Notes: generated by a model not told the origin, from the letters alone. Shown: positions 27,501-36,112, numbered from the stretch's first letter. The stretch is DNA of 64,000 nucleotides from Paenibacillus contaminans (GCF_003285015.1 NZ_QMFB01000001.1:620001-684000); one strand, 5' to 3'. Numbers and translations are program-made.

Positions 27501-30500
27501 ATTCCCCATTGGAGTTATCAATCCGTTCCGGTCAATGGCAGGATGGTGCACATTTTTGAGTTTGCCGGCATCAAGGCTCGTTACATTAAGCTACATAGCA
27601 ATACAAGCGATGATGCAGCGAGCTTGACACTTAACCAATTGCAGAAAGATGTAAGAGCATTTCAATTGACAGGCTTACCGAACGAAGACGGTAACGTGCT
27701 GCCATCCGCGATAGGTTATTTGCGAAACGATGCCGCACCTGGCAAGGGGGCTGTATCCGATTGGGGATATACCGGCGAATTCATATTTGACACTACACTG
27801 AACAGCGTAGCCGCCGACCTCGGCAGCGAGTCCGTTTTCAATCAGATCGTTCTCTATGACAAGGATAACGAAACTCGGCTGCGAAAAACCGATTTGAGCG
27901 TTTATGTGAGCAGCGATAATGTAACGTATACGAAGCTGGAAGATTGGGATATCAAACAAAAGGATTACCAAACCGTACTGTACAACTTCTCTGCGACGGC
28001 GAGATATGTTAAAGTTCATCAGCACTTCGATATCGGAGAGCCGACCTTCTCGCCGCGCGGAGGAAATTTGCAGCGGATAATGGCGGTTCGGAATATGCCG
28101 GCAGGCCGCTGGACATTCGGCGGCAATGAAGAATGGCGGTTCCGTAAAGCCGTTCAAACGGTAAATACGGTTTCCGAAGCGGTTTACGACCGTCCGGTAT
28201 TTATCAGCGAAACGGAGCTCTCCGTCCCGGTATTAATTGCCGAAGGAAAGATGTCTCCGACCAAAGCTGACGTCAGATTTGCCGACAGCACAGGAAAGGA
28301 GCTGTATTATTATGCGGCCGACGGCGGATTTTACGTACGCATTCCGTTTTTGCCTGCGGCGGGCAGCATAGAGATTTATATGTATTACGGCAATGCCAGT
28401 GCGGATTCCGTATCGGACGGGTTGAATACGTTCCAGGTAGAATACGGCAATAAGACGGTTACGCCGATGCCGAAAGCAGCAGGGCAAACGAAGTCCGCAT
28501 TATTGAAGGACGGGTCATTCCTTGAAGCTTTCAATCAGGATCGCAACGTCTATATTCGCAAGTCCTTTGATCACGGCCAAACATGGGAACAGAAATCGCT
28601 TGTCGCGGATCTTGGTGGAACGGAAAATATGGGTTCGCTTGTCGTGTTGTCTAACGGGGACATTATTATTCCGTTCGTTCAAATCGGCAAATATCAACAG
28701 ACGAATTGTTTGTCGGAATGCTGGACCGATTTGTACGTTACTCGCTCGTCCGATTCCGGGGAGACGTGGTCGGTTCCGATGAAGATTAATACGGGATGGG
28801 GATACAACGGGACGATCTCGAACCCGATCGAGCTTGCCAACGGCGATATCGTACTGCCGTTTCATTATGTGTATACCGATGACGGAGCTTCCCGTGTTTC
28901 TGTCATGTATTCGACGGATCAAGGATTGACATGGGCCAAAAGCGCAAGCGATATTGAAATATCCGGCAGCGGCTACGAAGCAGGGGCGACGGAGCCGTCG
29001 GTCATCCAGTTGTCCGACGGGAGACTAAAGCTGTACTTCCGTGCTCAAACGCAAGGTATATACCGCTTCGGTGAAAGCGTATCTGCTGACAACGGGAGAA
29101 CGTGGAGCACAGCCGCCGATTCGATCGTGTATGCCACGAACACATTGCCGGCGACGATGAAGCATAATGACGATATTTTACTGTTGTGGGCGGGGAATAA
29201 CGCATTCGGAACGGCTTCTTATTATCGAACGCCGCTCAATCTGGCTTATTCGTCGGACGATACGAACAGTTGGCAAGGGTATAGGGATGTAATGGCACGT
29301 ACGCCTTATCTTTCGCCAGAGGGTCAACTATTGTTCAGTCAACCCGATTTCGGAATGGCGGCGGACGGAAGCGTGACGCTGTCATATGCCCATAAATATA
29401 ACGATTGGGTCGATACGCGAATCGAGGATTTTGACAGGTGGCTGTACAGAAGCAGCGGAGGCTTCAGCGATTTCGAATCCCCGGATTTGAATAACAATTA
29501 TTGGTGGAAGCTATCGAACGGCGTCAACGTTAACTATTCCCGTAAATATTCCGGCGCGGGGTCGCTTCAGCTGAAGGATACGACTACTTATGCGCTAACG
29601 GAGAGTACCCGAAGCTTCGGCACCGGCATTCGGAAGGGAAGGGTGAAATTTAAGCTTTACGCAGAAAGTCTGACTAGCGGATTTGTTGCCTCGTTAAAGG
29701 AAAGCTACTCCCGCGGATTGGATGCGCCAGGCACCATGTTCGCGCTATATGCCGCGCCGGACGGTTCGCTGCAATACCGGGAATCTTCCGGCGAGTGGAC
29801 CCAGTTGCCTGTAGCCGCATACTTGTCGCTAAATGAATGGCATGATATCGAAATTAGCTTCAATACGGATACGAACGTGGCGGAAATAATCGTAGACGGC
29901 ATCAGTAAAGGTACGATCGGTTATTATCATGACGAAAACATTATCAATTATTTTCATGTTTCATCCGAAAGCTCAACTTTGGCCGGAACGAATGTATATC
30001 TCGATGGGCTGATCATTCAGGATACCGCTGATCCTATGCCGATTGCAGCCTCGGTTGGCGTGGAGGAATCTTTGAACAGCGAGGTGCCTGATGACGATTC
30101 CATCGCTATAACCGGATTGCCGCTTTCCATGCTGCAAGGGGAAACCGGTCAGGCGGAAGTGCTTATGATGCAACGTGACAGCAGCACGGTTACAGTCACC
30201 GTTTACTCGTCGTTTGTCAGCAGCAATCCGGACGTTGCCGCCGTTTCATTGTCGGGTGTTATATCGGCGATGCAGCCGGGAAGTACCGTAATTGAAGCTG
30301 TCTACGGTACGCATCGTGCATCCGTTCCTCTTACGGTAATTCCGATCCTGCAACATTTGTCGCTTCGTTCCCCTCCGGCTTCGATGAGCGTCGGCAGTAC
30401 CCAACAGTTGCAGGTAGAATCGGTATACAGCGATGGAACAACAGCGGACATCACGCCGAGCGCCGCGTATGCGAGCAGCGATCCCGAAATTGCAAGCGTT

Positions 30501-31781
30501 TCGTCATCGGGATTAATTCGAGCGTTGAAGCCGGGTCATGCAGCGATTACGGTTACTTTCGGCGAACGATCCATCATCCACAACCTTCGTGTAACCGAAC
30601 CGGCGATTTCCGGCGAACCGTCGGGTACTAAGCCTGCGTCGGCGCTAGCGCCTTCGGACTGGCTTGAACTGTCGGCGAAAGATTTACGGCCTTCTAGCGG
30701 CGGCAAAATATCGATCGTATTGCCGGAGGGCAAGTTCGGCATCAGACTTCCGATAACTGCGGGGGATTTGACCGGGGGAAATTCATTAGAAGTCGTTTTG
30801 GGTAAGATCGTATTGTCATTGCCGGTGGAGCTACTGCGGCAGTTGGCAGATCGGCTATCGATCGAAGATCAAAACGATGCGCGAATCCAGTTGGAAGCAC
30901 GTCCCATCGAGTCGAAAGAAGCGAGGGGGATTAAGGACGGAATCGCATTAAAAGAGAAAGCGAGTATATCCTTTACTGGAGATTTGCTGCAGCTAACATT
31001 TTCACTGGTCATGAAGGACGGAAGCAAACGAATCGTTGACGGACTGGAGATGCCGATGCGAATCGGCTTTCCGATACAGGCTTCAAACAACCAGGATCTG
31101 CTCGGAATTTATTCTATCGGTGTTGATAATGAGCTTGAATTCGCCGGCGGAACGATCAAGGACGGGATGCTCGAAACGGAGCTGTATATTCCGGGGCGAT
31201 ACGCAGTTATCGAGTACGATATAACGTATGAAGATGTCCCTGCCGAGCATTGGGCGGCAGCGATCGTTCGTGTTTTAAGCGCTAAGCATTTAGTGGAAGG
31301 CATCGACGACTTGCGGTTTGCACCTGAGCAGCAAGTGACACGGGCGGAATTTACAGCGCTTCTCGTAAGAGTTTTGAGCTTGAAAACAGCTTCGAGTCAG
31401 ACGTTTGAAGATATCGATAACGAGGCATGGTATGCTGATTCGATTGCCGCCGCCGTGGAGAACGGCTTGGTAAACGGTATTGACGGCACGCATTTTGAGC
31501 CCGAGCGAGCCGTTACCCGGGAAGAAATGGCGGTTATGCTAATCAGAGCTTATCGTTATGCGAAGAATATGAATAGTAACGATTCCACAGTGACGTTACC
31601 GGCGTACACAGATGCCGAGCTAATAAGCGAGTGGGCCAGAGCTTCCGTTTTAGATGCCGTCGCTTTAGGGCTTCTCGATATGGAAGGCCGCGGCAGCGGC
31701 ATGTTTGTCCCGGACGGCAAAACGAATCGTGCGGAGAGCGCAGCTGTCATTTACAGGCTGTATGCCAAGCTCCGCGATTAA
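24510..31781 (+). CDS. Giant SLH-anchored sialidase-like surface protein
   Basis: A 2423-residue exported protein. A signal peptide ends near residue 33 (YVHADTEE). Eight repeats of 135-150 residues (starts near 44, 189, 346, 492, 641, 783, 923, 1069) each contain RSxGxDLG, YxVYxSDDN and ARYxKIHS-like motifs and resemble F5/8-type C carbohydrate-binding domains. Then come a DUF2341 domain (about 1212-1304), a sialidase-like propeller (about 1311-1637) with five Asp-box-like motifs (FDHGQTW, SDSGETW, TDQGLTW, ADNGRTW, SDDTNSW), a concanavalin-like domain (to about 1850), two Big_2 domains and three C-terminal SLH repeats binding the wall. GGAGGGAGG precedes the chosen ATG. Likely an anchored glycan-degrading enzyme; the exact linkage is unknown. 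Confidence 0.88.
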   Translation: MFLKSFRKISILLISLCLLMPAGLLQTQYVHADTEEVQEITDKEIGYVALNDHGGSLPLRSWEDPTAFGFDVRARSIGADLGAVRRIVKVELWNWSKTVATKQREEDYEVYASDDNAAYRQINDWTFQSEVRNGRIVHTVMFGDGVDARFIKFHSLHTGETVSFVIEKPDGLKVFVTGEPIFEPMNKMLGYVLLNDNGGSKPLQPWDASTATALDYRGRSVGAGFASARHIVKVELWNQSKFTSTRQTEDKYEVYASDDNLTYRLITDWSFQTDVRNNRIVHTFKFDEGVDAKFIKIHSLYTDDAFTFGIEKADGIRIFVMGDPDDPVEPEPEPGEGGAVEINSKTGYVAIGDDGSLPLGSWSVTGGFGLDYMLRSVGADVGSIRNISKVELWSNSMSTRQTKENYEVYVSDSNSSYRLITDWTFRSDTKNNRLVHTFEFEGGVDARYVKIHSLFNDAAFTFGLNKLQKDVRVFIDRAFDDSYPVTETAAKNGFLLNDSSPVTGSVSSWGQTAALSLDVNGTSAALDIGNGKKLGRIELKDSDASSRVLRSDYEIYASSDNITYTMVNYWIFTKRVADGRLVHTIDFPGGLDAKYVKIKTDYTGTTGATFILSNPQTDMKAYHIPSDAAPSSIEIPASMIAGYMDHDMSPASGAIGNWGVTSAVYADESLRSIGVDLGAIKQAYAVQWRDADGATRLMESDYTLYASKDNISYEQLPNVGFRAFTSEGHLYHRVELPRQTGYRYLKIHQPYNDNAGTFHLLDPQQDIMVFTERLTSRLDMNAGYSEADINPESGALANWGTMSSIMLDEQKRSVGIDLQHIRAIGAFQLKSVNGSTRLNRDDYLVYQSDDNISYTPVENWSLSEAYESGGVDHTFRFTGLQARYLKITTIYNDSIGTFRITDPQSDIIAYSAPIETRLPLAAGYSDGDIDPISGAIQAWGNEQSAIQADVLNRSVGVDLGSSKPVSKLELWNSDATIDADRMHFTLYSSEDNVMFHPIPHWSYQSVPVNGRMVHIFEFAGIKARYIKLHSNTSDDAASLTLNQLQKDVRAFQLTGLPNEDGNVLPSAIGYLRNDAAPGKGAVSDWGYTGEFIFDTTLNSVAADLGSESVFNQIVLYDKDNETRLRKTDLSVYVSSDNVTYTKLEDWDIKQKDYQTVLYNFSATARYVKVHQHFDIGEPTFSPRGGNLQRIMAVRNMPAGRWTFGGNEEWRFRKAVQTVNTVSEAVYDRPVFISETELSVPVLIAEGKMSPTKADVRFADSTGKELYYYAADGGFYVRIPFLPAAGSIEIYMYYGNASADSVSDGLNTFQVEYGNKTVTPMPKAAGQTKSALLKDGSFLEAFNQDRNVYIRKSFDHGQTWEQKSLVADLGGTENMGSLVVLSNGDIIIPFVQIGKYQQTNCLSECWTDLYVTRSSDSGETWSVPMKINTGWGYNGTISNPIELANGDIVLPFHYVYTDDGASRVSVMYSTDQGLTWAKSASDIEISGSGYEAGATEPSVIQLSDGRLKLYFRAQTQGIYRFGESVSADNGRTWSTAADSIVYATNTLPATMKHNDDILLLWAGNNAFGTASYYRTPLNLAYSSDDTNSWQGYRDVMARTPYLSPEGQLLFSQPDFGMAADGSVTLSYAHKYNDWVDTRIEDFDRWLYRSSGGFSDFESPDLNNNYWWKLSNGVNVNYSRKYSGAGSLQLKDTTTYALTESTRSFGTGIRKGRVKFKLYAESLTSGFVASLKESYSRGLDAPGTMFALYAAPDGSLQYRESSGEWTQLPVAAYLSLNEWHDIEISFNTDTNVAEIIVDGISKGTIGYYHDENIINYFHVSSESSTLAGTNVYLDGLIIQDTADPMPIAASVGVEESLNSEVPDDDSIAITGLPLSMLQGETGQAEVLMMQRDSSTVTVTVYSSFVSSNPDVAAVSLSGVISAMQPGSTVIEAVYGTHRASVPLTVIPILQHLSLRSPPASMSVGSTQQLQVESVYSDGTTADITPSAAYASSDPEIASVSSSGLIRALKPGHAAITVTFGERSIIHNLRVTEPAISGEPSGTKPASALAPSDWLELSAKDLRPSSGGKISIVLPEGKFGIRLPITAGDLTGGNSLEVVLGKIVLSLPVELLRQLADRLSIEDQNDARIQLEARPIESKEARGIKDGIALKEKASISFTGDLLQLTFSLVMKDGSKRIVDGLEMPMRIGFPIQASNNQDLLGIYSIGVDNELEFAGGTIKDGMLETELYIPGRYAVIEYDITYEDVPAEHWAAAIVRVLSAKHLVEGIDDLRFAPEQQVTRAEFTALLVRVLSLKTASSQTFEDIDNEAWYADSIAAAVENGLVNGIDGTHFEPERAVTREEMAVMLIRAYRYAKNMNSNDSTVTLPAYTDAELISEWARASVLDAVALGLLDMEGRGSGMFVPDGKTNRAESAAVIYRLYAKLRD

Positions 31782-31831
31782 GTTGAGAGTCGCCGTTCGA
31801 TTGCGTGGGTGTGAATTGAGGGGATACTTCC

Positions 31832-32113
31832 ATGTTCCGAGAAGAAGGCAAGTATGGCAAAGTAAGCGCTTGGCCTTATGTGATCGACAAGCTGAATAAC
31901 GGCTTGATTCAATCGCAGGAGTTTTTCGGAACGCCGACCAAAACAATGAGCGAGAAAGGCGCAATCCTCGAGAAGATGATGATGGAAACCTTCACGAAAA
32001 TTATTATGGGAGAATCGAAGGTCGACGAATTCGATACGTTCGTGGCGAATTGGCATAAGCTCGGGGGGGATCAAATCACCAAAGAAGTAAACGAGTGGGC
32101 GGGGAAGCAATAA
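31832..32113 (+). pseudogene. Remnant of a sugar-binding lipoprotein gene (C-terminal part only)
   Basis: The 93 codons align with only the last quarter of the LipO-like binding proteins of modules 1 and 3: METFTKIIMGESKVDEFDTF and KLGGDQITKEVNEW correspond to MITKIIMGRESLDSFDAF and the module 3 equivalent. The signal peptide and both lobes are missing. An in-frame TGA stands 15 bases upstream of the ATG, only 35 bases after the giant gene ends. A GAGGGG site could still allow translation of a fragment. The two downstream permeases remain intact. Confidence 0.85.
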
Positions 32114-32135
32114 ATCATTTACAAATAACAAAAGC

Positions 32136-32171
32136 CGGAGGGAGGCAGAAGATCGCCTCCCTTCCGTTTTT
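32136..32171 (+). terminator. Terminator-like stem-loop before permease genes
   Basis: A stem of about eleven pairs, CGGAGGGAGGC against GCCTCCCTTCCG with one bulge, followed by five T. It lies at the same binding-protein/permease junction as the stem-loops in modules 1 and 3 and would reduce read-through into the permeases. Confidence 0.75.
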
Positions 32172-32198
32172 GGAATTATATAAGTAGGTGTGAGAACG

Positions 32199-33092
32199 AT
32201 GAATAGAGTCAAGAGACAACTTCCGCTGCACTTCATGCTGGTTCCCGGAATTGTGCTGGTGCTGCTATTCAGTTACGTTCCGATGGCCGGCATCGTCATC
32301 GCTTTTCAAAATTTCGTGCCGTTGAAAGGCGTGTTCGGCTCGGAGTGGATCGGCCTGGACAATTTTCGGTTTTTATTCGACCTGCCTGACTTTTATATCG
32401 TGCTTCGCAACACCGTTTTCATTGCCGCGATGAAAATCGTCACCGGACAGCTCTTCCCGATCGCGATCGCTCTGATGCTGAATGAAGTCAGCATGCAAAT
32501 GGTAAAACGCTGGATTCAGACACTGGTTTATTTGCCTCATTTCATGTCGTGGGTCATACTTAGCGGCATTATGATCGATATTCTGTCGCCGACAAACGGA
32601 ATCGTCAATCAAACGCTTACCATATTCCGGATGGAACCGATTTTTTTTCTAGGCAATAACAGCTGGTTCCCGTATGTCATCGTCGTTACGGATGTCTGGA
32701 AGGAGTTTGGCTTTAATACGATCGTATATTTGGCGGCTATTACGAGCATCAACCCGTCTTTATATGAAGCGTCCGTAATCGACGGCGCCAATCGCTTCCG
32801 GCAAATGTGGCATATAACGCTGCCAGGCATGAGACCGATCATCGTATTGCTTGCAACGCTCAGCCTGGGTCAGATCTTAAATGCCGGCTTCGATCAAATT
32901 TACAATTTGTACAGTCCTGTCGTTTATGAAAGCGGCGATATTCTCGATACGATGGTGTTTCGGATGGGCTTGATCGATTTTCAATACGGGCTCGCAACCG
33001 CCGCAGGCGTGTTTAAATCCGTCATTTCGTTCGTTTTTATTTCCATGGCGTATTTCCTTGCTTATAAGCTTGTAAGATACAGGATTTATTGA
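32199..33092 (+). CDS. Sugar ABC transporter permease (LplB family), module 2
   Basis: A 297-residue membrane protein with six predicted helices. The coupling loop SLYEASVIDGANRFRQMWHITLPG has EAS in place of EAA. It is closely similar to the first permeases of modules 1 and 3, including the shared LATLSLGQILNAGFDQIYNLY segment. AGGTG lies eight bases before the chosen ATG; a GTG three codons earlier is possible. It has lost its own binding protein and could only work with a binding protein encoded elsewhere. Confidence 0.9.
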   Translation: MNRVKRQLPLHFMLVPGIVLVLLFSYVPMAGIVIAFQNFVPLKGVFGSEWIGLDNFRFLFDLPDFYIVLRNTVFIAAMKIVTGQLFPIAIALMLNEVSMQMVKRWIQTLVYLPHFMSWVILSGIMIDILSPTNGIVNQTLTIFRMEPIFFLGNNSWFPYVIVVTDVWKEFGFNTIVYLAAITSINPSLYEASVIDGANRFRQMWHITLPGMRPIIVLLATLSLGQILNAGFDQIYNLYSPVVYESGDILDTMVFRMGLIDFQYGLATAAGVFKSVISFVFISMAYFLAYKLVRYRIY

Positions 33093-33108
33093 AGAAGGGG
33101 TTCTCGGC

Positions 33109-33999
33109 ATGCATATGCGATTTCGGCTTTCTTGGGGCTTCAGTTTGTTTCAAATAGTTAACTATACATTTCTTATTTCGCTATCGCTTCTTTGCGTGCT
33201 GCCCTTGGTTCATATACTAGCCGTTTCATTCAGCGGCAGCGGCGCTGCATCTGCGGGATTAGTGACATTATGGCCTGTCCATGTAACGGGAAAGTCCTAT
33301 TCTTTTATATTATCCAACGAAAAATTTATGAAAGCGATGTTCATTTCACTCGAACGCGTGGCATTGGGCACTGCAATTAGTATGCTGCTCATCCTTGTAA
33401 CGGCTTTTCCATTGTCCAAAGAACCGGCAAGCTTGAAATTCCGTTCCGGTTATGCATGGTTTTTCGTGATGTCGATTTTGTTCAGCGGGGGACTTATTCC
33501 GTGGTATATGACGATTAAATATTTGGGTTTGATCGACACGATTTGGGCGCTTGTTTTACCGGGCGCCGTGCCGGTTTTCAGCGTCATATTGCTGTTGAAT
33601 TTTTTTCGCGGCTTGCCCAAAGAGCTGGAGGAATCGGCGTTTATGGATGGCGCCGGCTATTGGGTGATATTGTGGCGCATCTACGCGCCTCTATCGCTTC
33701 CTGCTTTGGCTACGGTAGGGCTGTTCACGATTGTAGGACATTGGAATTCCTGGTTTGACGGAATTATTTTGATGAACTCGCCTGATCATTATCCGCTTGC
33801 CAGCTTTTTGCAGAAGGTGATCGTCGGCGTGAATATGGATTTGCTCTCGTCGCAAGACTTGCAGGTATTGTCCAACGTATCGGATCGTACGGCGAGAGCC
33901 GCACAGATTTTTGTGGGCGCTTTGCCGATCTTGGCCGTATATCCGTTTCTTCAGCGTTTTTTTATGAAGGGACTTGTATTGGGCAGCGTGAAGGAATAA
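33109..33999 (+). CDS. Sugar ABC transporter permease (YtcP family), module 2
   Basis: A 296-residue second permease with six helices. The coupling region LPKELEESAFMDGAGYWVILWRI has EESA in place of the usual EEAA. The C-terminus GLVLGSVKE is intact. AAGGGG precedes the ATG. The reading frame is undamaged although the cognate binding protein is a fragment. It ends 91 bases before a strong terminator. Confidence 0.9.
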   Translation: MHMRFRLSWGFSLFQIVNYTFLISLSLLCVLPLVHILAVSFSGSGAASAGLVTLWPVHVTGKSYSFILSNEKFMKAMFISLERVALGTAISMLLILVTAFPLSKEPASLKFRSGYAWFFVMSILFSGGLIPWYMTIKYLGLIDTIWALVLPGAVPVFSVILLLNFFRGLPKELEESAFMDGAGYWVILWRIYAPLSLPALATVGLFTIVGHWNSWFDGIILMNSPDHYPLASFLQKVIVGVNMDLLSSQDLQVLSNVSDRTARAAQIFVGALPILAVYPFLQRFFMKGLVLGSVKE

Positions 34000-34090
34000 G
34001 CGACGGCAGCGCCTGGTTTTACAAAGGGTTGGGCGGGATTCAGTGCTGTCCCGGTTGATGAATAAAACGGTTTATGGTCATGCTGCAGCA

Positions 34091-34116
34091 AACCGCCTTG
34101 GATGGCGGTTTTTTTT
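34091..34116 (+). terminator. Terminator of module 2
   Basis: Stem AACCGCC/GGCGGTT with a short TTGGAT loop and eight T. It separates the permeases from the iron-related region. Confidence 0.88.
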
Positions 34117-34197
34117 ACTTTTTGATCCGAGTGTGCCGGGAAAGAAACAGAAATTTGACGATTTATCAAAAACGCTTTTAAAAATTTATTTTCATAG

Positions 34198-34219
34198 TAT
34201 AATAATGATAATCATTATC
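34198..34219 (+). promoter_or_regulatory. Fur box overlapping a consensus -10 element
   Basis: AATAATGATAATCATTATC (34201-34219) matches 18 of 19 positions of the classical Fur box GATAATGATAATCATTATC. A perfect TATAAT -10 box (34198-34203) overlaps its left end, so iron-loaded Fur bound here would block the promoter. The -35 is weak. The first genes downstream are the siderophore-type AraC relic and the ferredoxin-NADP reductase gene. Confidence 0.82.
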
Positions 34220-34311
34220 AACCTTATCCGATACAAACTTTTCCAGGAAGCAACGTGGAGCGCAGGAATAAGAGCGGGAGGAAGCAATGGTTTTCATTAC
34301 GACAGTCCTAT

Positions 34312-34692
34312 GATTATTTTTAAGAACAGTCATCTGCAGGTGATGGACATTCGCTTCGCAAGTTTGTTCGTTGATGAAGGGGATACGCGGTTATACGGTG
34401 CCGTCCAGCGCATTCGTTTATCTCGCGGAAGGAAATACGGAGGTGATTTTGAACGATATCTGCTACCAACCGAAGCTGTTTAGCGTGTTTCATATGGGGA
34501 AAGGTACGAATATCTCGGTGAAAGCTCTGGATGCAAGGCGGACTATTGCTTGATTCCGTATAAAGGATGATTGAGGCAGGATAATTCCCGGTTGCAAATG
34601 ATGCTCGCTTCGCAGCAGCCATTTCATCATACATACGATATTGCATTAACGAATCCTGTTTTTATTGACGTTTTAGTCAAGGAAATGCAAAA
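34312..34692 (+). pseudogene. Wrecked AraC-type siderophore regulator gene (sensor domain only)
   Basis: The N-terminal cupin sensor of Btr-like AraC regulators can be followed across three frames. First VMDIRFASLFVDEGDTRLYG, then after a shift VPSSAFVYLAEGNTEVIL and LFSVFHMGKGTNISVKALD, then ADYCLIPYKG, a stop, and QQPFHHTYDIALTNPVFIDVLVKEM. The helix-turn-helix domains and the periplasmic-binding-like C-terminus are absent, and homology ends about 30 bases before the reductase ATG. Several frameshifts plus a deletion make it non-functional. Its Fur-box promoter survives. Confidence 0.72.
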
Positions 34693-34722
34693 TCCAAAAC
34701 ATAATGGCAAGGAGACTACGAC

Positions 34723-35778
34723 ATGAGTAAGAGTATTTTAGATGTTACGATTATCGGCGGCGGCCCTGCGGGGTTGTTTGCCGCATTTTATAGCGGATTG
34801 CGCGAATTGTCGACGAAAATCATCGAGTTTCAGCCGTTTCTGGGCGGCAAGGTTCATGTTTACCCGGAAAAAATGATTTGGGACGTTGGAGGACTAACGC
34901 CGGTTCCCGGCGAGCAGCTGATCGAGCAGTTGGTTGCGCAAGGCAAGACGTTCGACCCGGAGGTCGTGCTGGGAGAAAAAGTGACGGCGATCACGAAAGA
35001 CGATAACGGGATTTTCGTCCTGGAGACGGCATCCGCTCAGAAGCATTATTCCAGAACGGTCATTCTCGCGACAGGTTACGGCATCTTGAAGCCGACCAAA
35101 TTAACGATCGACGGCGCCGAACGGTTTGAAGTGACCAATCTGCATTATACGATCAAATCGCTGGCGCGTTTTAGAGGGAAAACCGTTCTGATTTCCGGCG
35201 GCGGAAATGCGGCGATCGACTGGGCCAACGAGCTGGAGCCGATTGCCAAACAGGTATATTTGACCTACAGGAAGCCGAAGGAAGAGATGAAAGGCCATGA
35301 AGCGGATATTACGAAGCTCTACAATAGCTCGGTCGAATGCTTGTTCAGTACGACAATCGAAAAGCTGGTCGCCGCCGCGGATCATGAAAGCATCGAAAAA
35401 GTCGTGCTGAACCAAGTCGAAGACAACAGAGAAATCGTCCTGGAAGTCGACGAAGTCATTATCAATCACGGCTACGACCGGGAGAGAGAACTGATTGAGA
35501 ACAGCCGGCTGTCGATCAAGATGGAGAATGAATACAACGTGGCAGGCAGCGCGATGAGCGAGACATCCGTACCGGGGTTGTACGCGGCCGGCGATATTTT
35601 GCATCATGACGGCAAGCTTCATTTGATTGCGGGCGCCTTTCAGGACGCGGCGAACGCCGTAAATAAAGCGAAGCAATTTATAACGCCCGATGCTTACGGT
35701 CACGGCATGGTTTCTTCGCATAACGAGCTGTTCGCACAAAAGAATCGTGAGATTATGAAGCATTTGTATACGAAATAG
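34723..35778 (+). CDS. Ferredoxin--NADP(+) reductase, thioredoxin-reductase-like (YumC/YcgT type)
   Basis: A 351-residue flavoprotein. FAD-binding IIGGGPAGLFAAFYSGLR lies at residue 7 onward, an NADPH site at ISGGGNAAIDWANEL (about 159), and the C-terminal FAD contact at AAGDILHHDGKLHLIAGAF. The redox Cys-x-x-Cys of true thioredoxin reductases is missing, which is diagnostic of the YumC-type ferredoxin/flavodoxin reductase. AAGGAG precedes the ATG. The nearest promoter visible upstream is the one with the Fur box; B. subtilis ycgT, of the same family, belongs to the Fur regulon. Expression under iron limitation is therefore likely. Confidence 0.92.
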   Translation: MSKSILDVTIIGGGPAGLFAAFYSGLRELSTKIIEFQPFLGGKVHVYPEKMIWDVGGLTPVPGEQLIEQLVAQGKTFDPEVVLGEKVTAITKDDNGIFVLETASAQKHYSRTVILATGYGILKPTKLTIDGAERFEVTNLHYTIKSLARFRGKTVLISGGGNAAIDWANELEPIAKQVYLTYRKPKEEMKGHEADITKLYNSSVECLFSTTIEKLVAAADHESIEKVVLNQVEDNREIVLEVDEVIINHGYDRERELIENSRLSIKMENEYNVAGSAMSETSVPGLYAAGDILHHDGKLHLIAGAFQDAANAVNKAKQFITPDAYGHGMVSSHNELFAQKNREIMKHLYTK

Positions 35779-35818
35779 AAGAGCTTCTAAGCGCGGACGG
35801 GCGCTTGCCGACCGGCGT

Positions 35819-36112
35819 TCAGCTTTTGAACGATAACCCGTTTTCCTCCAAAGCCGTCCTAAGTTTAGGTAAAGATGCGGGTCCCATACCGTGGAATTTC
35901 ATAATTTCCTTCTCGCTATAGGCTGAAAGCTTCTGAAGAGAAGTGATTCCTTGATGCTCCAACGCTCGTCTTGCCGGCGCCGAAAGAAGCGATAAAAATC
36001 CGTTCTCAGGCCTATGTTCCTGCTCGCAGACCGGGCAGGTCGGACAATCGCTGCTTTTATAGTATTGATGTCCATTGGCACATGTTCTCAACGTTTTATT
36101 TGAAGCCGGCAT
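35819..36112 (-). CDS. Small zinc-ribbon/helix-hairpin-helix protein (RNA polymerase alpha-CTD-like)
   Basis: A 97-residue protein. The first 45 residues hold a Cys/His cluster (CANGHQYYKSSDCPTCPVCEQEH) that could bind zinc. The C-terminal 55 residues (LSAPARRALEHQGITSLQKL, EKEIMKFHGMGPASLPKLR) match the helix-hairpin-helix fold of the RNA polymerase alpha subunit C-terminal domain. GGAG stands nine bases before the chosen ATG. The frame is open for 56 more codons upstream, so a longer protein is possible. Function unknown; nucleic-acid or protein binding is likely. Confidence 0.75.
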   Translation of the reverse strand: MPASNKTLRTCANGHQYYKSSDCPTCPVCEQEHRPENGFLSLLSAPARRALEHQGITSLQKLSAYSEKEIMKFHGMGPASLPKLRTALEENGLSFKS

